Assembly (NCBI GenBank): GCA_015501605.1
Contig: JADNRZ010000012.1
Coordinates: 806,001 to 870,000 of the forward strand
Direction of reading: 5' to 3'
DNA from: Panaeolus papilionaceus
Lineage: Eukaryota; Basidiomycota; Agaricomycetes; Agaricales
DNA: 64,000 bases
Positions 33,631 through 45,061 of this stretch are shown here, piece after piece. Numbering within the stretch: the stretch's first letter is position 1; every line of letters begins with the position of its first letter. The position numbers were made by a program, and so were the translations under genes. The notes below the pieces were generated by a model. It saw nothing but the letters and a program-made list of their open reading frames with translations. It was not told the DNA's origin and did no database searches.

Positions 33631-35830
33631 GTATTCCATGGAATGACTTCCAGAGTTCGCAGTATGCAAAGTCCCTCGTTATGGTGGTCCCAGGATATCC
33701 AGCAACACAACCACCACACCCTTCGCGACGATGCACGTCATTCAAGTCCCTCAGAGTTTCCCAACTGACGCGTACGCGTCAGCCATCACCACCAACTCAT
33801 ATCTCTCCCGTCTTCCCGCTAGTTTCTTCGACATCCCTCTCCCTCCCAATCGCCCCCTACCCCATTCCTATTGTCGCTCTTTCCATCCATTTCTCTCGTC
33901 AACACATCCTCCCACCAGGCAATATCACATGTGGCCTCCAGAACTTGATGTTCAATTCCACCGCCATTCTCCTCCCCTACACATCCATCCACCTCCGAAT
34001 CCCACAGAGTCGCATCCAAAAAAAAATCGCCCGCAGCGGTGGTCCTCGGCCTGCAAGCTCCGCGTCCTTTTCACTCGCTCTTCTAAATCTTCCAAGTCAC
34101 CGGCTTGTCAGCACTCAAAACCAACGACAACGCAAAAGGCACGCGTGTAACGTATGATTGCGCTCGTTGTCCTTGGTTTGGGGGTATTGATGAGTTGGGA
34201 TGGGAGGCGATAATCGTCTGAACACACTGTAATGGTTGTGGTGTTTGGTGTGGAGAGTATGAAGGACACGCGAGGAGGAGGAGGATGGTTGGGCAGATGT
34301 TGATTTGATTGACATCGGGCTCAAGTTGGTAGGGACAGGAAAAGGCAAGGTTGAGATGATAGCAAGTGCGATTAGGGTAGAATGAAAGGACAGGCGATAT
34401 TAGGCCCAGACGGGGTGACTAGAAGATACATAAGACTGAATGGGTCGACAGAGCTGGTGGTTTGTGGAAAATTCATCCAGATGTGTGTAAATGAATGTAT
34501 CAAAGCAAGGATATCAAGGACCTGGGACGACCAATTTGCGCATATAGGGTGCATTGAACTAACGAAATAGGGTCAGTACTGAATTTTTGTATATGACTTG
34601 AGGAATATTATCTCACATCTAGATCTGCGCTGGTGGAACGTTCTACTGACGACGGGATTATGGAACAAAATGGCAAGATGGAGCGTAGCCCTTGATCTTC
34701 CGAGTTTTTATTTCGTGCACCCCCTATCATCCAAGCATAAACTGCCTGAATGATACGTCCACTCGACTTTTGTACGTCTCGCCAATCTCACCGCCCCATT
34801 CATCCTGCCAACTTCTATGACCACCCGCCCAATCCTATTCTTTCCCTTCCCCGTATCTTCCACTTGCAATCCTCTCCATGGCATCCCCGAAGTACATAGT
34901 CGCATTGTTGTCCCACAACTTAATCAACCACCACCACTCCCTTCCATGTGCGCACCCATCCCATCCCATCCGTAATTCCAAGTCGCTCGTCACAGTAGTC
35001 CCAGAAAATGCAGCAACGCAGACGCCTCCTTATCTTTCTCCCTTCTCGCTAACTTCTCCATCCTCCCACTCCATCCTCGTCGTTCCCTTCCCCATTCCCA
35101 TCACTTTCAACGTCCAACCGGAAAAGAGCAACTATGCCTCCGATAACAGATCCCTAGTATTCACCCCGCTGCCATCCTCCTCTCTTAAAAATCCATCCAT
35201 CGCCAGTCCACAGAGTTGCCTCCGAAAAAAAACGCCTGCAGCGTCGGTCCCCGACCTTCAAGTTCTGGGTCCCTTTCATCGCTCTTCAGGATCCTCCAAG
35301 CCACCGTATCGCCAGTACAAAGGACACGTGCGTGATGTTCTTGAGACATTGGAGGCGGTGTGGTTTTACTGTGAGGAAGGAGTTGGGATGGAAGGTGACA
35401 ATTTTCTCCCTGATGGTTGGTGCTGAGAGTACGAGCAACATAAGAGGGTGGTGCAGACGACATTGGAACCACGAATTCCTGCGTTGAACGACCTCAAGAC
35501 AGCGAACGTGGCATCACGAAAGAAAAAGTGCAGCACAGTGCAAGGAGTAAGGACTAAAAAATGAACACGTTAGATAGATAACCGGAAGATATTTATGAAA
35601 TGTACATTACCCTCTCTGGTTCCTTGAAAGTTGGCAAATTGGAAAACAAAAAATAGGGCAGAAAGTTTGACGTCGTTTACAGTAAGTAGGGTGTCGGGGT
35701 GGAGATAGACGAGCAGCTCTCTATATAGTTTTCAGAGACGGGTCCGAGCTCTTTGCCTCCCGGCACCGTCTGAATCTTCCACCAGAATTGGGACCTATCC
35801 AGCAACTCTTGCGTCCAAACCCAAACTTCA
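33631..35830 (-). repeat. R1 repeat copies h and i
   Basis: Two consecutive R1-type blocks (33.63-34.69 and 34.70-35.83 kb), collinear with 3.19-5.66 kb. The relic minus-strand donor (aatgtacattac) is near 35,605. The second relic exon is shorter than at 5.2 kb because of an internal deletion near 35.42-35.46 kb. Confidence 0.5.
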
Positions 35831-36626
35831 ACTCCATTTTTACAGATACTGTGGTCCAATTTCAGTGCCATTGAGAGCCCAAGTGCGATGGTGTCGATAT
35901 AGAGCACCATTGTGCTGAAGATAGAGGCGAGCAGGCAAGATTGATAAGTTGGGCGTTCTGATAACAACTCTGTCTGTTGAAACCCATATTATGGTCTAGA
36001 CTACGATTGCAGCGACCCTGACACTGTGGAACGAAGAAAGGTCATGGAGAAATCGCAGTTCGCAGGGATCAAGATGCGAGTTCATACTGGAATGGACGGT
36101 GTCGCTGTGTTCTAACTTCTGATGTCGTTCAGTTCTGGTAATACCTTCTCACGCCCCTGAGCTCTTACGAGTCTGTCAGCTGTGATGTTCGTTGAACGCT
36201 GAGCCATTGCTGGTGGCCCTCGAACAACCCTGGCGCCTCATGAAATTTGACCCAACTTAAAGCATACAAAAATTTCTTACTGTAGCTTCTCAAATTTCAA
36301 TAGGCGCTAAACTTGTGAGGTCAAACTGTATCTGATACAAGCGCCATCATTCAAGTTCCTCAGGCTGCTGTGGGTCTCCTCGAAGTTTCCTCTGTCTATT
36401 TGTCTCGGAGCACCCATTGGTAGATAGCTACAAGAACACACGCAGGTATGTGAACTTTCATTTGCAGGCCAAAGTATTAAACTAACAAACATGCATTGCT
36501 CGAAGTTGGCTTGAATTTGAAACCTGTGCAAGTTCACACATTCTCAGGCTATAGATAAGCGCAGTGACAGATCCGAGTCAACGCTCTGACTGCTGAGGAC
36601 AACTTCCCTCTCCCCCCTTCCACCCC
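35831..36626 (+). promoter_or_regulatory. Conserved 5' flank of NLR A3
   Basis: Collinear with the A1 flank at roughly 93% identity by eye, in contrast to the ~99% identity of the coding core downstream. Promoter role inferred. Confidence 0.45.
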
Positions 36627-39600
36627 ATGCTTCCCCTTTGGATTCGACGTTTCCTCCTTGGCTCAAGCTCGCCACCACAGAGTCGTCCAACCACGCCCAA
36701 TGGTAAGGAGAACCTGTACATCATGTTGCTTGAATAGATGTATAACTTATGTTTTGAACCATCACACAGCGCCTGATTCTTGCTCATCTGTCAGCCGTCC
36801 TTACCTTCAACCATCTGGCAGAGAACCCTCAGATGGTATAGTTTCATTCCAAGATTTAATGAGCATCGTCGAAGCTAATAGGTTTCTTCTTAACTGCTGA
36901 TCCAGAGACACATGCTGCAGTTCCGAGCTCGTTGAATCTGACGTTGAGTGGCGGATATACATCGTTTCAACAGACCAGCCATATACAAAGTGCAAACCCT
37001 GCATTGGGTGAGTATCCCAAGTGTGTTCGTGTATAATATACTCACATTGAGGTCTCGCAAATTTGTAGTTGCCGCGGATTCGCATCCAGCGATGTTTGGT
37101 CCACACAGCAGGTTGATGGTCAACGGAGGGTATCCAACTTTTCAACAGACCCATATTCACCAAGTGCACAGTATGAGAAGTGGTGAGAGTCTCGAATATA
37201 ATCGTAGCGAAAGCAACGCCTCACTCACAGGTTCGCAGGAATACAAATTCTGTACGAACACTCGTCACCAGGAGCAGCCTACAACTCCAAGGATCGATAC
37301 GATCCTCCCAAATGCCACCCAAATACCAGGACCGGCCTTCTGAACACAACACGCGACTGGGGTCAGAATGGCCCTTCGCGAATCATGTGGCTGTACGGGT
37401 CTGCAGGAGCGGGGAAGTCTGCCGTCGCACAGACAATGTCCATGGAGTTTCGAGAGAAATGCAACCTTGCCGCGTCCTTCTTTTTTTCGAGAACTGCACC
37501 GCTGGATAGTCATCGTGGTCATGAAGGTCGATTCGTTGCCACCATCGCATACCAGCTCACCGAAGTCGTGCCCGGTTTGCAGCGCTACGTGGAGCAGGTC
37601 GTCCTCAACAGGCCATCGGTCTTTGACCTTACCCTCTCTGAGCAAGTTACGGCGCTCATCATCGACCCCTTGAAGGAGCTGCAACTCGAGATGGGCACGG
37701 CTCCCTTCATGCTACCAAGGGTTATCGTTGTCGATGGCCTGGACGAGTGCAAGGAAGAAAGTGGGCAAACACAAGTACTGGAGGCCATTGCCAAGCTTGT
37801 GAGCTACCAGGACATCTTTCCGTGCTCGGTATTCCTAGCCAGTCGACCCGAGTTGGTAATTCGGTCATGGATGAACAACAAACAGTCAAAGCTTCCGCAC
37901 CTTCTACGGAGCATTTCGCTTCTGGACCACTGTGATAGCGACCATGACATCAGAATATTTGTGAACGACGAGGCTGCCGAACTCAAGCAATCACATCCAC
38001 TCACATATCTCATCCCTGATGATTGGCCATCGTTCGAGTTTGTGGAGGAGATTGTTGAACGCGCTTGTGGCCAGTTTATCTACGCTTCCACCGTTATGAA
38101 ATATATCAAGGATTTACGAGGCAATCCCAGCGATCGACTTGGGGCTATTCTGTGTAATTCGATTCCCAGCTACGATCGTCCTTATGCAGAATTGGATGCA
38201 TTGTATCTGCACATTCTGCGACAAACCCAGTACCCTAGCCTTGTTCATCAGATACTCGCCTTCCGTGTTTCTACAACAACGTTCTATTGCTGGATATCTG
38301 GCATCAACTCAAGAACTCACCTTCAGATTGTACTATCCCTACCATTCCCTGTCCACACACTTCTCATCGACTTGCAGTCTATCCTGAACTATGACTCGGA
38401 TGATGATGGGATGCAATTCATGACCTGCGCAGGTCAGCAAATACCATATCCGACTCTATTTCACCACGCATCACTTCTTGAGTTTCTGTTGGACCCTCAT
38501 CGATCGGAGGAATTTTATGTGGATGTCCTGCACTTCGACAAGGAGCTTTGTGAAATCACTTTACAGCACCTAGGTGGTGAGTGTGTCAATTTTGCTCTCA
38601 TAAGAGTAGTGTCTGAGTATTCCACAACATTAGAATTAGGTTCAGCTGTGGCAGATGAACAGTACATCCTGTACTGTTTCCTAATCCTGCTCCAAACCCA
38701 GACATCTTGCCACCCTTCCTACAGGGACAAAGTGATCACACAGCTCGCCCGGTGGGACGAATTGAACGACGAGATGCTCTATGTCACTCTTTGCCAACTA
38801 GCTCCTAAAAATGCCGACACATTAGTCGACATCATAGATCGAAATTTGTGGACAGCTTTTGCACCAGCAGTGGCAAGAATGGGTGCCCGGTGTTACCAAA
38901 AATTCGAGAATGCAGGACTTCCTCAAGAGCTATTTGTCATGTATCATACACGCATCCTGGTCTTGGACTACAGACGCAGGTTGGATCGAGACCTGCAACC
39001 TCATGCTGATGCTCGTGAATCATTCAGTTGGCACATCATGGATTGCATCCAGCGCCGCACAGGAGTCGATGCATGGCACTTCTGTTCCCTGGAGCAGCAC
39101 AAGTTCTTGATGCATATTTATTGGGAGCCGACGTGGCAAAGATTCATGGACGTCCTTGACAAGTACCTGCCCGCTTCAGAGAAGGAGACCCTGCAGATTG
39201 AAAAATTACAACGGGATGCAGCGTTTGAATGGAAAACCCTGGCCCTTGCTGTGGCCGTGTTCAGCATCAAACATCTCATCTCAATGTTGGAAAACGAGGC
39301 CGTTTCTGAGCACGTGAAGGAGAAAGGAGGCGATAATTGGCGCGCGATCACAGCGGCTTTCTTGCTAGAGGATATCAGCCATTTTATATGGCAATACTGT
39401 CCCATTTCAGCTGATATAGTCTTAGCTTTGGAGGAGATATCCCAAAAGTTTTTCCCGCCACATGTTGTTTCAACAATGGAGGACACAACCTTCCCCTTTG
39501 ACTTCCCCCATCCCGAATCCGAATCTCAAAAAGAATTATTGCGTTCGTTTTCAAGTCCTTGTGCGCTCCCTCGTTGGTTTTTCCTTCCACCTGACTTCCT

Positions 39601-40008
39601 CCATCAAACTGGAGTTGGGATGATTAGATTAAATCTTGGTTGCCTTCATGATTATATACGAGTATGTGTTTTGTTACCAACTTGAACTGTTTCATTGCTG
39701 ACGAGCTGACTGCAATTTGTAAATAGCTGTCCATCATATGCAATGGTGCTGATCCCCGTCTGGATCACGGGTTCGGAATGAGCTGGATGTACAACCCCGA
39801 CAAGCGGCACCGTGATGATGGCTACGAGCCTTATGACCAGCTAGGTGTTGGTGCATGTGAGCTAGCCGAGATTACAACAGACCCCAAAACAGGCCTTCCT
39901 ATCGACTTCAAGAACTGGTCATTGGAGGAAAGATGGTACAAATTTCTGTCAGATTATGAGATGGCAGAGAAAGAGCACGCAGAGTTGAAAAAGCGGGATC
40001 CTAGTTGA
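36627..40008 (+). CDS. NACHT-domain STAND NTPase (fungal NLR-like), A-type copy A3
   Basis: Seven exons: 36627-36702, 36770-36835, 36906-37007, 37069-37182, 37239-38576, 38634-39661 and 39727-40008, giving ~1001 aa. The architecture matches A1: duplicated N-terminal motif, Walker A GSAGAGKS (~173-180), Walker B IVVDGLDEC, FLASRPE, the C-terminal GGDNWR...FIWQYCPIS...FFPPHVV block and the GVGACELAEITTDP tail. Exons 5-7 differ from A1 at only about a dozen residues. Exon 2, by contrast, differs at 6 of 22 residues (around 11 of 66 bases), showing that the 5' exons have a separate history. It ends one codon earlier than A1 because of a TGC/TGA difference at the last codon. Intron 5 (57 nt) is frame-neutral. 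It appears intact. Confidence 0.85.
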
Positions 40009-41170
40009 TAAATTGTAGTATTATAATACAACATGGGATGGTCATAAAACTGTACTTGAACATCGAATATTACAATCACGACACCACAAACGTTACGACT
40101 AGCCAAGTTAATACACTCTCAGTGTCTGCGGGTAATCCTTCTCCGTCAATAACAATATGTCCGCTCATTTGAATCAGTTGCCGCGTTCTTCAGGAGTTCT
40201 GTCGAACTATGCCTCCATCGTGTCTTGAGTAGGCTTGGAGGTGCGAGTTCTCGACTCCAACGACACCCCGTGCCTCCTATACCCCTGCCGATCCTCGGAC
40301 TTTGACATCTCGACTCTGCATTACAGACAACCCTTCGCCCGAGGATCATCGTCCGCTGCCTTGTCGTCGCATTCCTGCACGTCATTCTTCATGGACTCAT
40401 CCCGCTTCCTCCCATCGACTCCTGTCAGCTCGTCCTTTCCCTTTGCCGAACACATTCTCCTCCTTCAACTCGCGTTCACCTCCTACACAGCCGCATTGGT
40501 GCACCCTGTCCCTCTAGCTCTCTCGTGCGCACCCCTCCAACCAATCTACCCCAACAGGCGTTATCTTCCAAATCCCTAAGCTCTGCGCTCCCATTTTTCA
40601 TAATCGAATTTCCAATTGCTCGACTCCCACCATCATCGCCTTCGTTTGTCCTCACACTGAATGGGAAGGGTTGGGAACATTGTCATTAGTGTTGGATTTG
40701 CGCGTGCGTAAGAGGTTCAGTGGTCGAATATACGATGTAAGTGGTTGAGGTGTTGGGAAGGGTTCCAAGAGAGACAGGGACAACGGATGCTGGACCCGTA
40801 GCTACTGGAAAAGGTGGAGAGGAGCCATAAGAAAGATGTAGCTTAGCGGCATCGATCGTAGATCAGATAGCGAGGTGGCAATGCATAATTACATCAAGGC
40901 TAGATCTGGAACTTGAGAACAACGTCGTTATACACCGCTTCAGTGCGACTGCAGCAAACATAGCAAGGATTGGTCAAACAGATGATGGAGGAATGATATT
41001 GAGAAGCATACCTTGAAGCCTTAATAAACATGAGCACGCAAGCCTCAGTAAGACAGTGTTGCGATAAAATATGGACTGTAGATTGTGCTGTCATCGTGCT
41101 GGTGTAACTGAGGATGTACCACAAGCCACGAAGAGGACATGCCATGGGGAGGTTATCCATTGTGAAGTCT
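40009..41170. repeat. A3 3' flank and R2 repeat copy e
   Basis: Nearly identical to 9.81-10.97 kb, except for a divergent ~90-bp patch around 40.15-40.23 kb that looks more like the A2 downstream sequence. No gene is supported. Confidence 0.5.
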
Positions 41171-41789
41171 GATATGACACTGCAGAACCGCGACTTTATC
41201 CCAACAGCTGTTACACATTTTAACGGGTAGATGCGAGATTAAAGACGACGCAACCATCACAATTCGCAACGAGTATCAGAATACAAAACTTCCTTCTGGA
41301 CTTCTCCGCTCTCGTCGACTGTCCACACACTACACACACCCCACGTCTACACCGTCTAACCTCAGCGCTCTCCGACTTCCCAATATTTCCCACCCAACCG
41401 CCGATTTCCCCTACAACGCACCCACCCCAACACCATCAAAGTTGACTGTCATGATGGTTCTCAATCGTGAAAGTTCTGCGGTTTAATCCTGCTCTCGTCA
41501 TAATCCTCTGGTCACCGAGTCCCGAGTTACTCAAAGTCGACGACAGCACCCTGAATACAGATGTGAAGGCTGTCCGTTGCACGTAGGCCGATAGAGGAGC
41601 AATGTAAGATGACAGACAGTATATCGATGCGTTGAAATGGATTGCAGAAGCAAGTGATGGAGGGACCGTTGACGTATATTTCGTACATGTCGTGTCATAG
41701 TAGAGGGATCGGTGGGCAAGAGTGGTGGGGCATGAAAAGAGGAGGGTGAATGCGGGTGGGTGAGGGGGAAATAGCACAGGGAATCAAGA
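41171..41789. other. Intergenic spacer
   Basis: Near-identical to 10.97-11.38 kb up to about 41.58 kb, then diverging. Nothing further recognised. Confidence 0.4.
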
Positions 41790-43440
41790 TTTGAACGACA
41801 GAATTTCATCCATAGTCAATCCAAAAGCCGTCGTGAACGTCCAGCAGCATAGAGACTTCCATCTATCCCCGACTTGCGGTCGCCCCATACACATCGCTCC
41901 CGGGGACTCTCCATCCATCTTCGCCACCCGCGCCTCTCATTTCTTCATCCTATCGGCTCATTTCTTCACACTACCCATCCCAACCATCCCCCTCCCCAAG
42001 TACCACTCCAAATTTTTCCAGCTTGTCATTAGCCTCCCCCGTGTACGGTCGCACTGGCGCCCCACGACTTGATCACCCCACTAACGTTCTGTTCCCCGTA
42101 CGTATCCATTCCACGAAACAATGTCACAAAATCGCATCCCATCCAAAGTCGCTCGTCACGGTTCCCAGAAAAACCAGGAAAACTAACCCTCCACGCCCAC
42201 CCCATTCCTCCAGCTTTCGCGACAACACACAAGTATCGTGTTCACCGAACGCACACGCGTCAGCCTTCACCACCATCCTATATCTCTCCTTCGTTCTCGT
42301 TAGCTTCTCCAGCCCCCCTCTCCATCCCAATCATTCCCTTCCCCATTCCATCGCTCTTTCCACCCATCGCTCATCCTGACACGATAATAGCACCTGCGCC
42401 CGACATAACTTGACGCTCACCCCACCACCATTCTCCTCCCCTACACACCCATCCGCCGCTGAATCCCACATAGTTCCATCCTGAAAAAAACGTCGCCCAT
42501 AGTAGTGGTCCTCAGCCTGCAAGTGCCGCGTCTCTTTCGTTGCTATTCTGAATCTTGCACGGTGTAGCCAGCTGTTCAAACCAACAACGAAGACCAAAGC
42601 ATACGTGTAACGTCCGATCGCATTCGTTGTCCTTGAGACGCTGAAAGTGGGATAGTTTTCACCATGAGCATGCCTGTGTGGGTATTGGTGAGTTGGGATC
42701 TGAGATGATAATCGTCTGAACGCACCGCACTAGTCACGGTCGTTGGTTTCTGAGAGTACAAATGGCACGAGAGGGTGATGACAAGTCGGTGTCAGGTTTG
42801 AGTAGATGGGGACATGAAAATGCGAGCTGGGGTGACGCGGAGCGCGATTAAAGGGGTGGACGGCAAGGATAGGCCATGTTAGGCCCAGACCTGACGAACA
42901 TGACGTTGGAACTATGCATTCCGGTTTCAAACGACCTCAGAGAGTGTCCGTCACAGAAAAAAAAGAGCGCAGCACAGAGCCGCAAGGAAGGACTAAGAAG
43001 TGAACACGTTAGACAGTTAATCTTCAGATATTTATGAGAGTGTACATTACTTTTCTCCATTTTGTTGGAAGTTTGGCAAATGAAAACATTTGGAACGGCA
43101 AGCTGGGATATCGGGTGGAGACAAGTAGCTCTCCACGTCGATTTCCAACGAGTTTCCCTTCATTCGTTTCCCCGACACCTTCCAACAGATTTTCATCTAC
43201 AAAAGAATAATCTCCCGGGCCTCCTCTGCCTAGAATCACGCCTAATCTCCCCACATGTCCCCATACCCTCATCCTCATCCAATGTCCCTGCCTTTGACTA
43301 CGCCAGTACGAGGATGTACAGCGCGCTGAAAATAGTGGATACAGGTCAGTGTCTGCGTGCTCAGGAGTGGAGTGAAAGATTGGGCGTTATAAAAACAAAA
43401 ACTCGAGATACACATAATGGTCAAGAAGAGAATGATGCGT
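41790..43440 (-). repeat. R1 repeat copy j
   Basis: Collinear with 11.64-13.26 kb. The minus-strand relic junction (gtgtacattac) is near 43,042. On the minus strand an open segment 43278-43024 resembles the first relic exon. There is no intact gene. Confidence 0.5.
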
Positions 43441-43844
43441 CACATTAGGCGTGTCAAGAACGGAGGATGCCTTGATGATGTCATCACTTCCACGGCTTTT
43501 CGTTGTCTATGCTTTGAACTTGTCGTATCTCAATGGTACATCCACAACACTTCTCGGAGACTTCTTCATACCGACACACGCTTTTGTCGCTCGTGTGAAG
43601 GGCCGCATTTTCTAACCACTGCTGCATGTTCAATTCGAAAGCAGTGATCACCTATTCATGTGTCATAATCACATATTCGTGTTGTATAAATGGGCTACAT
43701 AGGTACAGTACAAGGCATCTTGCGTCTGTATACTTCTTCTTTCCCTCTAAATCGCGACTATTTTTGGCAATCATACATATTAACTGCGTGTCAGCGATTC
43801 TGGAGCAGCTGGGGTCAATCCTAATACATATTCTTGCTTCTCAG
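43441..43844. other. Spacer, near-identical to 13.26-13.71 kb
   Basis: No gene recognised. High identity to the left-hand copy despite diverged flanks. Confidence 0.4.
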
Positions 43845-44013
43845 GGCTAACGATTCTGTACCAAAAACATCAACCGATATGATCCTCCTCAATGACATCC
43901 AAATACGAGGACCGAACTTCTCAAGAACACCCGTCGTGGGGCTCAGACGGGCTCACCCGCATCTTCTGGCTCTATGTGTCCGCCATCGCCCAGACGATGT
44001 CTGAAGAGCTTGA
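43845..44013 (+). pseudogene. NACHT relic lacking its P-loop (second copy)
   Basis: Same relic as 13,707-13,876. It aligns to the beginning of the large NLR exon with the Walker A codons deleted between the LWLY and SAIAQTM equivalents, and it has an in-frame stop. It predates the large duplication because both copies share the lesion. Confidence 0.7.
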
Positions 44014-44507
44014 GACGCTGAGAAGTGGAGTGGTTTCGACTCTCGCCTAGAATCAGCCCTTGTGTCCCACCATGTCCCCCAGATACCCTCATCCTCATCC
44101 AGTGTTACAGAAGGGCATAGTGAATCATGATATATATGAAGTACGTGAGGTTGTCTCAGAGTTGGATCATGGAAGATTGTTAGAAGTCAAGTTGGACGAT
44201 ATCAATGATCAACAATGCCTGTTAAAGTTTGTTTCACACACCCCTTTAAATGCAACTCCGACTCCTCGTTCCAATCCTTCAAGTTGTCCAATTCAAATGC
44301 AATGCTGGTTGGTCTTTTTCTATGTGTAATGGAAAACACAAAATATACAGGTGAGTGGTTTAGAGGTCAGCTTTTCTCTCTAGCTCTACGGGTGCCTCTA
44401 CCACTTCACCCACAAGCAAACCAAAATCGAACGGGATGTGGTCGCTTTGATGAGTGGGCTATGACAGAGCTCCAAACCGCTTCGTATCAGAGCCAGCATC
44501 CTCAAAT
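44014..44507. other. Spacer upstream of the insertion near C1
   Basis: Collinear with 13.88-14.37 kb. A short + strand open stretch (from 44,060) is not preserved in the sister copy. No gene supported. Confidence 0.35.
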
Positions 44508-44782
44508 GTCGGAAAAATCCGTCGGAGCGTTATTGCTTGTCACAACGCGTTACAATGGCCCCCAGATAGGGCAACAAAACCCTGGTGAGATAATGCGTTA
44601 CAACAAAATATGGAAGCCCCGTTGTAATCCACCGGACATCAGGGCTAACGGTCATCGCCGAGGTACCCACAGGCTGTTGTAACGATCAGGTGGACCGTTA
44701 CACCAGTTGTAACGCCGGTGTAATACCCGTTAATGGTCGCGTAACGGCCGGGGAGTTGTAACGCACATCGGAAATTTCCGAC
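44508..44782. mobile_element. MITE-like insertion with imperfect terminal inverted repeats
   Basis: About 275 bp present here but missing at the corresponding place near 14.37 kb. The ends are imperfect inverted repeats beginning GTCGGAAA (left GTCGGAAAAATCCG, right reverse complement GTCGGAAATTTCCG) and continuing into a shared GCGTTA. An AAAT may be duplicated on both sides (44,504-44,507 and 44,783-44,786). Inside are many GTTACA/TGTAAC hexamers in both orientations. It has no coding capacity, so it would be a non-autonomous DNA element. Superfamily not identified. Confidence 0.6.
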
Positions 44783-45061
44783 AAATTTCCGCAGGGCCGA
44801 AACAAAGAATAGAGCGCATTCAAGAGACTTTGGGGCACGATCGAAGCATTTGGCAATGTTCGCGTGGCAGTACACATACGTACTCGATAATGACCATAAT
44901 TAGTCGATGATTGCAGTGCAGATTCAGGCTCGCACACCAACCCCCATCAATTGGGGACATCCATAAGTACTCAGGACATACTCGGCCTTTCTTTATTTTT
45001 GCCCTCCTCTCGCCCCCTCTCTCCACTTTCCTTGAAATTTCCCTATCTTTCACTCCCCAAT
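44783..45061 (+). promoter_or_regulatory. C1 proximal 5' flank
   Basis: Collinear with 14.37-14.65 kb. It ends in a CT-rich leader (around 44,990-45,055) typical of the start region of these NLR genes. The insertion at 44.51-44.78 kb lies ~280 bp upstream of the ATG and may alter promoter context. Confidence 0.4.
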
